This document shows positions 7,245 to 13,729 of a DNA stretch of 22,087 bases, piece by piece; within the stretch, counting starts at the first letter, position 1, and each line of letters opens with the position of its first letter. Location of the stretch: the NCBI GenBank assembly GCA_021163175.1, contig JAGGXG010000058.1, forward strand, positions 1 through 22,087, read 5' to 3'. A program made the translations under genes and the position numbers. Below the pieces are notes generated by a model. It made no database searches. It was not told the DNA's origin and saw only the letters and a list, made by a program, of their open reading frames with translations. Origin of the DNA: Thermoplasmata archaeon (GTDB lineage: Archaea; Thermoplasmatota; E2; UBA202; JdFR-43).

Positions 7245-8173
7245 AGAACTACATCTAGGTCGAGCTGCTCGGCAAGCTCCTTGTATCTATTTCGTATCGT
7301 AACTTCTGTTACGCCAGCAACATCCGCGACTTCGCGTTGCGTTCTTCGTTCTCCGCAGAGTATGGATGCGATATATATGGCTGCTGCAGCCACTCCTGTT
7401 GGTCCACGCCCGCTCGTAAGCTCTTTTTCCTCAGCCTGTCTCAGAATTTCCAGAGCTTTTGTTTTTGTATCCTCGCTGAGTCCAAGCTCACTGCAAAAAC
7501 GCTCGATGTAGTCTTGGGGCGAGGTAGGCATGAGCTTTAAGCCGAGCTCTCTCGCAAGAAAGCGATATGTTCTGCCTATTTCTTTCCTATCCACCTTGGA
7601 AGACTCTGCAACCTCATCCAGTGTATGAGGCACACCTGTCTGGCGGCATGCTGCATATACGGAAGCAGCTGTAACGCCTTCTATACTACGCCCCCTGATC
7701 AAATTCTTCTCTATGGCTCTTCTATAAATCATTGCTGCAGCTTCCCTCACATTTCTTGGCAATCCCATATCCGAAGCTATTCTATCAAGCTCCGACAATG
7801 CTGGCGCCAGGCTGCGCTCACTCGCGCCCCCAACTCTTATACGGCGTTGCCACTTTCTCAGCCTGTACAGCTGTGCCCTGTTCCTTGTTGGAATGGATTT
7901 TCCATAACTATCTTTATTTTTCCATCCTATCATTGTGCTAAGTCCCTTGTCTGGCGCTGTATAATCCAGGGGAGCACCTGTTCTTGCTCTCTTTTCGCGT
8001 TGCTCCGGATCAAATGCACGCCACTCTGGCCCCTGATCAATGTATGTATCGTCTATAACCAGTCCACAATCCTGGCATATTAACTCGCCTCTCTCATAGT
8101 CCCAAACAAGGCGAGTTGAGCCGCATTCCGGGCATTTTTTAATTTCCTCAATTTCAGCTTTCTTTTTCTTCAT
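7241..8173 (-). CDS. tfb: Transcription initiation factor B (TFB)
   Basis: The archaeal TFIIB homologue: it binds BRE/TATA-TBP and recruits RNA polymerase. Numbered from the ATG at 8173, a zinc ribbon uses CPEC (C14, C17) and CQDC (C33, C36). A B-reader-like segment follows (PEWRAFDPEQREKRARTGAP). Two cyclin-like repeats span roughly 105-205 and 210-300, ending with a helix-turn-helix (TQREVADVAGVTEVTIRNRYKEL). An in-frame TTG at 8197 gives a longer ORF, but the ATG at 8173 is preceded at good spacing by GAGGT (8182-8186), and a strong TATA lies upstream at 8211-8220. It heads a five-gene minus-strand run ending at the repair fusion gene. Confidence 0.95.
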   Translation of the reverse strand: MKKKKAEIEEIKKCPECGSTRLVWDYERGELICQDCGLVIDDTYIDQGPEWRAFDPEQREKRARTGAPLDYTAPDKGLSTMIGWKNKDSYGKSIPTRNRAQLYRLRKWQRRIRVGGASERSLAPALSELDRIASDMGLPRNVREAAAMIYRRAIEKNLIRGRSIEGVTAASVYAACRQTGVPHTLDEVAESSKVDRKEIGRTYRFLARELGLKLMPTSPQDYIERFCSELGLSEDTKTKALEILRQAEEKELTSGRGPTGVAAAAIYIASILCGERRTQREVADVAGVTEVTIRNRYKELAEQLDLDVVL

Positions 8174-8181
8174 TTTAAACA

Positions 8182-8220
8182 ACCTCAAAGCTTTCAATGA
8201 AAGGCTTTATAATATATAAA
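8182..8220 (-). promoter_or_regulatory. tfb promoter (TATA) and Shine-Dalgarno
   Basis: Read on the minus strand, TTTATATATT (8211-8220) preceded by GAAAAC makes a good TATA/BRE pair. Transcription should begin about 25 nt downstream, near 8190, giving a short leader of about 17 nt that contains GAGGT (8182-8186) before the ATG at 8173. This is the strongest TATA in the minus-strand block and probably drives the whole tfb to alkyltransferase-endonuclease V run. Confidence 0.6.
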
Positions 8221-8246
8221 GTTTTCGGCAATATTTTTAAATCATT

Positions 8247-8747
8247 TTAAAAATCTTTCGCATATATGGCTTGTATGCGCTCCACACCTCTTATTTTTTT
8301 AATGTAATCTGCCACGCTCTTGGGCAAGAGATGCTCCCATGGCATTTTTTTTGCAATCCTTCTCCTTATTACCTCGCCTCTATATTCCTTTCTTTTATAC
8401 AGGGGTGTGGATATAACTTCATATCCTTCTCTTTCAAAAATTTCCTTAATGACTTTTTTATTTGTAATGACTTTGTCAAATGATGGCGTTATGTCTGCAA
8501 GATGTTTTACATACACTCCATATCTATTTATGTCTGGCACAGGCACAATATGGAAATTTTTTATTCCCGCTTCCATCATTCCTTCATGTATCATTTCATA
8601 TCTTTCTCCAGCAGTAAAAGGATTTTCTTTTGTATAGCTTTCATAAGCAGAGCCTATAGCAATTACATATTCAAAATCAAATTTTTTTAAAACTTCAACA
8701 TGACCAAGATGAAATGGCTGAAATCTGCCAATAAACAATGCACGCAT
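8247..8747 (-). CDS. nadM: Nicotinamide-nucleotide adenylyltransferase, archaeal type
   Basis: It joins NMN and ATP to make NAD+ in the cytoplasm. The nucleotidyltransferase signature GRFQPFHLGH (7-16) includes the HxGH motif. The conserved archaeal stretch ENPFTAGERYEMI follows at about 41-53, and the C-terminus has the RRRIAKKMPWEHLLP segment typical of this family. At 166 residues it matches archaeal NadM. The ATG at 8747 lies about 23 nt from a minus-strand TATA-like sequence (TTAATTATTTAAC), so the mRNA is probably leaderless. It ends just upstream of the tfb promoter. Confidence 0.95.
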   Translation of the reverse strand: MRALFIGRFQPFHLGHVEVLKKFDFEYVIAIGSAYESYTKENPFTAGERYEMIHEGMMEAGIKNFHIVPVPDINRYGVYVKHLADITPSFDKVITNKKVIKEIFEREGYEVISTPLYKRKEYRGEVIRRRIAKKMPWEHLLPKSVADYIKKIRGVERIQAIYAKDF

Positions 8748-8748
8748 G

Positions 8749-8773
8749 ATTATTTAATGGCTCGTTAAATAAT
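8749..8773. promoter_or_regulatory. 9-bp inverted repeat over the nadM promoter
   Basis: The arms ATTATTTAA (8749-8757) and TTAAATAAT (8765-8773) are perfectly complementary across a 7-base centre. One arm forms part of the predicted nadM TATA; the other abuts the start codon, where transcription should begin. The symmetry could be an operator for a dimeric regulator, or two TATA-like boxes facing opposite ways. AT-rich promoters form such repeats by chance fairly often, so regulation is only inferred. Confidence 0.35.
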
Positions 8774-8805
8774 TAATTTTCTATTTTTAGCGTGAAATCG
8801 AAATT

Positions 8806-8910
8806 ATGGAGAAAGAATATTGTATCCTCCAATTCTTCAATGGATTATATTATGCTGTAGATGAAATAGAGATAGAAAAGATAATATCTCTAATTAAACA
8901 AGTGGATTAG
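8806..8910 (+). CDS. Possible small protein, 34 residues
   Basis: An ATG-to-TAG frame encodes MEKEYCILQFFNGLYYAVDE followed by IEIEKIISLIKQVD. The composition (aromatics, then an amphipathic Glu/Ile/Lys helix) looks more like a real protein than random AT-rich DNA. A TATA-like sequence at 8765-8778 lies about 36 nt upstream, diverging from nadM. Its 3' end overlaps the convergent AbrB-receiver gene by four bases, an arrangement also seen between other gene pairs here. No family is recognised and no clear ribosome binding site is seen. Confidence 0.35.
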   Translation: MEKEYCILQFFNGLYYAVDEIEIEKIISLIKQVD

Positions 8911-9527
8911 AAGGGTGAAGTTTTAAACAATGAGTTTGTGTTTATTAGCTCATCTATTTTTCTTGCAAAATTTTCAAAGCCAATTTCTCTGCCAAAAATA
9001 CTACTTGCTCCTGCATCAATTAATCTTTTTCCCCACTCCAAATGAGCAAATGCTGAAAAACCAATTATATTGGCTGTTGGGTCTATTCTTTTTATCTCTC
9101 TTGTAGTTTTTACACCATCCATTTCTTCTCCTCTCATTTGTTTTATTAATTCATTATCGTTTATGCTGCCAGATAAATTCAAATCCATAATAACAAGATA
9201 AGGCTTTTTTCCATTAGCTAATAATTTTTTATAAACTTCTATTGCTTCCATACCACTATAAGCAGAATAAATTTCAACATTTAAAGAAGATAGATATTCT
9301 TTCATTAATTCTTGGATTCTCGGTTCGTCATCAACAACAAGAATAATTTTCTTTTCCTCCTTTTTTCTCTTCTTTATCTTTCTTATTCGGAGTTCTTCTC
9401 CCACTATCTCCACTTCCACTTTTTCTCCTCTTTTAAAAGGATATTGGCTATCTTTCCATACAATGGATGGCACAGATATAACTGCTTTTGAACCATATAC
9501 GCTAAATTTTCCTTCACCTTTCAGCAT
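8907..9527 (-). CDS. AbrB-like domain fused to a response-regulator receiver domain
   Basis: Numbered from the ATG at 9527. Residues 4-50 resemble a SpoVT/AbrB swapped-hairpin DNA-binding domain (FSVYGSKAVISVPSIVWKD ... FKRGEKVEVEIVGEELRIRK). A lysine-rich linker leads to a receiver domain (about 60-200) with acidic pair D66-D67 and phospho-acceptor D115 in VIMDLNLSG. It is unusual in three ways: an insertion of about 16 residues between D115 and the MDG motif, Ser158 at the switch Thr/Ser position, and Arg180 where the conserved Lys is expected. The frame also has an ATG at 9539, but GGAGGG (9532-9537) sits four bases before the ATG at 9527. It overlaps the signal peptidase gene and is last in the TasA-like operon, so it probably regulates it or senses its state. 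Confidence 0.75.
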   Translation of the reverse strand: MLKGEGKFSVYGSKAVISVPSIVWKDSQYPFKRGEKVEVEIVGEELRIRKIKKRKKEEKKIILVVDDEPRIQELMKEYLSSLNVEIYSAYSGMEAIEVYKKLLANGKKPYLVIMDLNLSGSINDNELIKQMRGEEMDGVKTTREIKRIDPTANIIGFSAFAHLEWGKRLIDAGASSIFGREIGFENFARKIDELINTNSLFKTSPF

Positions 9528-10315
9528 TTGACCCTCCATTTATTCCCGCAATAAACACAGGTGACTTTGTCTCCTTTCCTTATTCCCTCACAATAAAATA
9601 TTCCGTTGCATGATGGACATTTTATTAGATTTGGGTCTATTTTCCTTAGATATATAAGACCTTTTTCTTCTATAACTTCATATCCGTGAGGAAGAGAGAC
9701 AGGCACGCCTTTCTTGCTATTCTTAGCAAAATAATATAATCCTTTATTTGATCTGTGAAGAGTATAATTTTTTCTTTTGTAGGGTTTATCTTGTAAAATA
9801 TTGAAGATATTATAAGCTTCCAAGCCAATTATGGTATATCCGGGGAAAAGAATTAGAAGAAAGAAACCAAGGCGTGTGTGAACAAAGTAAGAGAGATAAC
9901 CAATGCGAGGTATTTTTGCATAAATAAGATGACCAAATAATTCCATGGAAGGGACTTTTCCTATCAATTCTTCTGATGGTATTAAAAAAGTATCAATATA
10001 TTCATTGGCATCTCCTTTTGTTTTAAAAAAAGTTTTATTTCCTTCATGAAGTATTTCCACGCATCTATGTGTTATTATATACTTTTTATGATGAAATGTG
10101 ATTATGCCACCCACTCTTATTTCATCTGCTTCCGCATCTTCAACATAAACAATATCCCCTATTTTTAAAGTTGGTTCCATGGAGCCGGATGTTACAATAT
10201 ACCATTTTGCAGATTTATTTGCGATGGGAATAAGAATGAAAGATAAAATAAAAAACGATGTGACAATAATGAGGAATATATCCATTCCTCTTTTTTTAAT
10301 CCAAGTCTTAGCCAT
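9521..10315 (-). CDS. ER/SipW-type signal peptidase I with C-terminal zinc ribbon
   Basis: It removes signal peptides outside the membrane. TM1 spans about 13-32. Catalytic Ser45 is in TSGSMEPTLKIGD, followed by His83 in ITHRC and Asp102/Asp108 in KTKGDANEYID; the Ser-His(-Asp) pattern is the archaeal/eukaryotic Sec11 and Bacillus SipW type rather than the bacterial Ser-Lys type. A second hydrophobic segment (about 150-173) returns the chain to the cytoplasm. There follow about 90 extra residues ending in a zinc ribbon, C233-x2-C236 and C253-x2-C256, which is uncommon for this family. The ATG overlaps the stop of the upstream TasA-like gene and is preceded by GGAGGGAG. The context indicates a dedicated peptidase for the two neighbouring exported proteins. 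Confidence 0.92.
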   Translation of the reverse strand: MAKTWIKKRGMDIFLIIVTSFFILSFILIPIANKSAKWYIVTSGSMEPTLKIGDIVYVEDAEADEIRVGGIITFHHKKYIITHRCVEILHEGNKTFFKTKGDANEYIDTFLIPSEELIGKVPSMELFGHLIYAKIPRIGYLSYFVHTRLGFFLLILFPGYTIIGLEAYNIFNILQDKPYKRKNYTLHRSNKGLYYFAKNSKKGVPVSLPHGYEVIEEKGLIYLRKIDPNLIKCPSCNGIFYCEGIRKGDKVTCVYCGNKWRVKC

Positions 10316-10925
10316 TTTCTCCCTCCATCTGTAATCTATTATTGTAGCTTATTTCTATATCTTTAAATCCTCCATTATATTGCTCTGCCAAAAATTCAAT
10401 TCCAAAATTGATATTTTTTTCGCATAAAGATAAATTAAAATAAATGCTTACATTAAGAATGTAAACAACAGAAGATGTGAATATTTCACCCCTTGCTAAA
10501 TCAATCCATTGGTTTTGTAAATCCCAAAGTGTTTTATGCTCGCTTAGATTTATAATGTGATAAACTTCTCCAGTTGAAGTATTTACTATGTTAATTCCTA
10601 TCTCAATATGCTTTGCAATACAATTTTTTTCAGAACACCCATTGATGCAACTCAAATTGAAAAACTTTAGTTTGATTGTAGCAGGAATATTGCCGGATAT
10701 TTGTAAAGTTGCTTCCGCATAATAAATATGATGTTCTTTTCCATTGCTTATGTTTATGATGGTTCCATTAAAGGAATTCCATCCATTTATTCCTAAATCC
10801 AGTTTATCTGCAGCAAAAATATTTCCAAAACTTTTTTCCACATCATTAAAATATGATATAGAACCAACTAATATTGAAAATGTCATACCTGTTAGTAATA
10901 CATGCATTAGCAGTTTTTTTATCAT
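10308..10925 (-). CDS. TasA/camelysin-like exported protein, second (minor?) subunit
   Basis: The N-terminus has the SipW-substrate layout: a hydrophobic segment (8-24) running into SYFNDVEKSFGNIFAADKLDL, which parallels the TasA motif of aromatic-x-D-x-E ... F-x-x-G-x-L-D-L. The rest is predicted beta-rich and carries Cys93, Cys97, Cys102 and Cys168, which could form disulfides or bind metal, plus several N-x-S/T sites. It diverges strongly from the neighbouring TasA-like protein after residue 50, so it may be a minor or anchoring subunit, like TapA in Bacillus. It lies 37 bases after the main subunit with no strong ribosome binding site visible, which would lower its translation. Its stop overlaps the signal peptidase start. 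Confidence 0.8.
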   Translation of the reverse strand: MIKKLLMHVLLTGMTFSILVGSISYFNDVEKSFGNIFAADKLDLGINGWNSFNGTIINISNGKEHHIYYAEATLQISGNIPATIKLKFFNLSCINGCSEKNCIAKHIEIGINIVNTSTGEVYHIINLSEHKTLWDLQNQWIDLARGEIFTSSVVYILNVSIYFNLSLCEKNINFGIEFLAEQYNGGFKDIEISYNNRLQMEGENG

Positions 10926-10962
10926 GGATAAACAAATAATAGAGGGAAAAGAATGCAGTTTC

Positions 10963-11589
10963 TTATTGTGCTGCGGTCTGTGATAGTTCGAAGGTTATAT
11001 CTAAATCAAATCCATCGCTTTGTGCCATGTTATCTTGACTTGTTGACCACCAATCAAATATTGCTACAATATGAACATACCCACCTGCTGGCACTAGCTC
11101 GTTTAAATCAAAACTACTGGGCAAGTCAGCTACTTTGCCATTGAAGAACACATAGTCTCCAGAGCTTATCCATCCATCACAATCTCTATCTACAAATAAT
11201 CTCAGATTCAGCACATTTTGCAACTCACCGTTTCCTTCTCCCGGATTTCCTCCTGTTGTATCACCCGCTTCTATTTCAGGGTCTAAAAGTCCGTTTTCAT
11301 AACTTGTTACTGTAATGTTTTCTAAGTCCAAGTAGCCATTTATGCTTCCCACATTTGATATATTCCACATGCCTTTTGGTTGGGATCCTGGTTTCAAATT
11401 AGAAAGTGTAAATTTAACCACGTTGGTATTCTGTCCATCTACATTCAAATCCAATGTTCCTGCGGTAAATGTATTGTTGTTACCTGTTTCTATATCACTG
11501 AAATACGATCGTGTTCCAATGCTCATCATTGCTGCTACTATTGCTATCACCAAAACACTTCCCAATATACTCTTTATTTTCCTTTCCAT
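10963..11589 (-). CDS. TasA-like filament/matrix protein with EF-hand-type loop
   Basis: A strong match to the TasA/camelysin family. Residues 10-26 form the signal segment, followed by SYFSDIETGNNNTFTAGTLD (29-48) and later LSNLKPGSQPKGMWNISNVG, close to the Bacillus subtilis TasA pattern (AFNDIKS ... FASGTLDL ... NLSNLKPGDK). TasA-family proteins form extracellular fibres by donor-strand exchange, and related pili are known in archaea. Residues 134-145 (DRDCDGWISSGD) fit an EF-hand calcium loop, with acids at positions 1, 3, 5 and 12, Gly at 6 and Ile at 8. The gene has the best Shine-Dalgarno in the block (GGAGGTGA), suggesting high expression. It leads the export part of the operon. Confidence 0.9.
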   Translation of the reverse strand: MERKIKSILGSVLVIAIVAAMMSIGTRSYFSDIETGNNNTFTAGTLDLNVDGQNTNVVKFTLSNLKPGSQPKGMWNISNVGSINGYLDLENITVTSYENGLLDPEIEAGDTTGGNPGEGNGELQNVLNLRLFVDRDCDGWISSGDYVFFNGKVADLPSSFDLNELVPAGGYVHIVAIFDWWSTSQDNMAQSDGFDLDITFELSQTAAQ

Positions 11590-11592
11590 TTT

Positions 11593-11651
11593 TCACCTCC
11601 AAATTTTAAATATAAAGATTTAAATAACAAATATGAAACAAAATTATATAA
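11593..11651 (-). promoter_or_regulatory. Promoter region and strong ribosome binding site of the tasA-like gene
   Basis: On the minus strand GGAGGTGA (11593-11600) sits three bases before the ATG at 11589. About 50 nt upstream, TTATATAATT (11642-11651) is a TATA candidate that would give a leader of roughly 33 nt containing the ribosome binding site. A second AT-rich box (CTTTATA, near 11610-11616) is too close to the start to use the site. The strong leader contrasts with the leaderless promoters elsewhere in the window. Confidence 0.5.
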
Positions 11652-11674
11652 CACTCTTTCACAAACTTTATATA

Positions 11675-12334
11675 TCAAATTAGTAAATGTTCCACTTCAT
11701 CTATCTTTTTTAAGAGATGCATACCTTTGTCTGTGGTTATATAAATTGGTTTGTTTCCCCTTGCCTGTATATATCCTTTCCGCATACAGTATGCAAGATA
11801 TTTTTCGATAATCTTTGAATTCAAATTTGTTTTGTAAATGAGTCTCGTCTTTTTAGCCCCTCCAACAGCATTTTTCAAAAGAGAATATATTATGCTCATT
11901 GTATCTCTTTTTCTTCCTAAGTCTATGTGCTCCATATATTGTGTATTATGCAGACGACGAGCAACATCAATATATGATTCTATGGCTTTCCTTATTTCTT
12001 CTACATTCTCCCATTTTACCATATAATCTATTGCACCTTTTTTCATAACTTCTGTTGCTATCTTTTCATCTCCATATCCAGTAATTACTACAACTGGTAT
12101 TCCTCCTTTCTCCGCCTTTATCCTTTCTAAAACTTCTATTCCATTCATGCCTGGAAGGAAATAATCGAGCAAAATCAAGTGAATATCTTCTCTTCTTATC
12201 ATTCTTATTGCTTCCTCTCCACTGCGAGCATGCAGCAATTCTACCTTTTCATGTATTTTTTTATGAAAAAATGTCTTTACAAAATTAAACGAGAGAATAT
12301 CGTCTTCAACATAGAGAATTCTTATTACACTCAT
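11675..12334 (-). CDS. Response regulator: receiver plus winged-helix domain
   Basis: Numbered from the ATG at 12334. The receiver domain (1-120) is canonical: E10-D11-D12, phospho-acceptor D57 (LILLDYFLPGMNG), T85 (VVVITGYG) and K107 (IDYMVKW). The C-terminal part (about 140-219) resembles an archaeal winged helix of the Sso10a/HTH_45 kind: SLLKNAVGGAKKTRLIYKTN, LAYCMRKGYI, ITTDKGMHLLKKIDEVEHLL. Such two-part regulators bind DNA directly, which is rare in archaea. An in-frame TTG at 12358 exists, but GAGGG (12340-12344) precedes the ATG at 12334. It lies 85 bases upstream of the tasA-like gene, which keeps its own promoter, and is the obvious candidate regulator of that block. No histidine kinase is in the window. 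Confidence 0.88.
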   Translation of the reverse strand: MSVIRILYVEDDILSFNFVKTFFHKKIHEKVELLHARSGEEAIRMIRREDIHLILLDYFLPGMNGIEVLERIKAEKGGIPVVVITGYGDEKIATEVMKKGAIDYMVKWENVEEIRKAIESYIDVARRLHNTQYMEHIDLGRKRDTMSIIYSLLKNAVGGAKKTRLIYKTNLNSKIIEKYLAYCMRKGYIQARGNKPIYITTDKGMHLLKKIDEVEHLLI

Positions 12335-12793
12335 AATATCCCTCGAAATTTGCCCCAAATTTTGCCTCTCGTATTAAAATAAATAGGTGCTATTTAAATG
12401 TATCTATTGTCAGTATCTCCTGTTGAGTATCCCCACATTTAAAAATGCACCTTTGTTTCTGAAATGGAAAGAATCCTTCCCTCCTTTCCTCAATAATTCT
12501 TCAAAATGAACTTCAACAGCTTCCTTTATGTCATTCATAAACTTATTCAGTGTTTTACTCGTAAAATAGCGCTGAGGGAGGGACTTTTATACAATCTTAA
12601 ATATTAAAAAACTAAAAATAAAACCAAAAATTAAGACAGTAGTGGCAAGTAGGAGTTGCAAATAATATTTATCGCTTATTTAAATTTGCTTCTATTTTCG
12701 TTTTATCTCCTCATTCCTTTTCATGAATAAGCCCAATAGATTCTCAGGAAGAAGTTTTCTTGTGAATATCATCTGGTTCGTTTGAAAAAAATT
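12335..12793. other. Gene-poor gap between regulator and mtnA-like genes
   Basis: This stretch of 459 bases has no intact gene. It holds the ribosome binding site and likely TATA-like boxes (about 12371-12400) of the response regulator, a decayed HicB-like frame (12410-12586), and about 200 bases of AT-rich sequence (12587-12793) in which I see no coding pattern, RNA gene or long inverted repeat. Confidence 0.6.
12410..12586 (-). pseudogene. Decayed HicB-like antitoxin remnant
   Basis: An open stretch of 58 codons runs from just after an in-frame TAA (12587-12589) to TGA at 12410. It reads KSLPQRYFTSKTLNKFMNDI then KEAVEVHFEELL, which resembles the HicB core pattern SLPGC-x-(S/T)-x-G-x-TLEEALxNIKEAIELYLE: the same SLP...T...TL...NIKEA-(I/V)-E...L order. 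There is no in-frame start before the SLP motif and no N-terminal strand, and the glycine after SLP and the G before TL are lost, so it appears truncated and inactive. No HicA toxin is recognisable beside it. Short, degenerate similarity makes this tentative. Confidence 0.42.
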
Positions 12794-13729
12794 CTATTCA
12801 TCCAGCTCTATTATTCCCTCTTCCGTTATTATCCCTGTAATATATTTTGCAGGAGTTATATCGAATGCAGGATTCCTTGCCCTAAACTTTCTTGGATAAA
12901 TTCCATAAACTTCTTTTGCATCTCTTTCCTCAATTTCAATTTTGCTTCCATCCTCTATGCTTTTATCAAAAGTTGTTAGAGGAGCAGCCACATAAAATGG
13001 AATTCCATTTTCCTTTGCAACAACAGCTTTTTCATATGTTCCTATTTTATTCGCCACATCGTAATTCAAAGCTATTCTATCTGCTCCCACAATAACCATA
13101 TCCACCATTCCTTTTTCCATGAAATAGCCTGCAGCATTGTCAGCGATGACAGCATGCTCTATTCCTTCCTGCTCGAGTTCCCATGCAGTAAGCAATCCTT
13201 GCAGCCTTGGACGGGTCTCATCAACCCATACAAATATGTCTTTATCTTTTGCCATTCTTATTGGCGCCAAAGCAGTTCCGTAATCGAGAGTTGCTAAAGC
13301 ACCAGCATTGCAATGAGTGAGGATACGATAGCCATGCTTGATCAATTTTTCCCCATGCTCTCCGATTTTCCTGCATTTCTCAACTATTTCTTCCGCATAT
13401 TTGTCAGCAGCTTTTACAGCATCTTCCCCATGCTCTATTGCATTTAAAATGATGGAGATGGCATAAAATAAATCATGGGCTGTTGGACGCGTGGCTTTAA
13501 GCAATTCAGCAGCTTTTTTTGGATCGCTGGCGATAGCAACGCCATAGGCGGCAGCGCTGCCTATGGCAGGCGCCCCCCTTACAACCATTTCTTTTATAGC
13601 GTAAGCAACATCCTGCTCATTGCTTGCTGTGAAAATTTCAAGTTTTTGAGGGAGAAGGCGCTGATCTATCATTTTTATTTGTTCTCCTTCTCTCCATAAA
13701 GAGCGCATTTGTTTTCCATTGACTAACAA
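12794..13729 (-). CDS. mtnA: Methylthioribose-1-phosphate isomerase (MtnA/aIF2B family)
   Basis: It isomerises 5-methylthioribose-1-phosphate (and often 5-deoxyribose-1-phosphate) to the ribulose form. Family marks: GKQMRSLWREG, IDQRLLP, MVVRGAPAIGSAAAYG (49-63), RILTHCNAGALAT with active-site Cys140, VWVDETRPRLQG, VGADRIA with Asp217, DVANKIGTYEKA, and IPFYVAAPLTTFD. The family motif N-G-D is NYD here. The start is a TTG at 13729: it is preceded at ideal spacing by GGAGGTGA, which lies inside the end of the upstream gene, whereas the first ATG (13708) would remove the conserved VNGKQ start. It overlaps the aldolase-like gene, so the two are translationally coupled and probably sequential. 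The aIF2B-type ribose-1,5-bisphosphate isomerase is less likely because of the N-terminal MtnA segment. Confidence 0.88.
   Translation of the reverse strand: MLVNGKQMRSLWREGEQIKMIDQRLLPQKLEIFTASNEQDVAYAIKEMVVRGAPAIGSAAAYGVAIASDPKKAAELLKATRPTAHDLFYAISIILNAIEHGEDAVKAADKYAEEIVEKCRKIGEHGEKLIKHGYRILTHCNAGALATLDYGTALAPIRMAKDKDIFVWVDETRPRLQGLLTAWELEQEGIEHAVIADNAAGYFMEKGMVDMVIVGADRIALNYDVANKIGTYEKAVVAKENGIPFYVAAPLTTFDKSIEDGSKIEIEERDAKEVYGIYPRKFRARNPAFDITPAKYITGIITEEGIIELDE

Noticed and set aside
7625..8083. Plus-strand ORF of 152 codons
   Set aside because: It lies wholly antisense to tfb, whose zinc ribbon and cyclin repeats are unmistakable; the translated sequence is Cys/Ser/His-rich with no recognisable domain.
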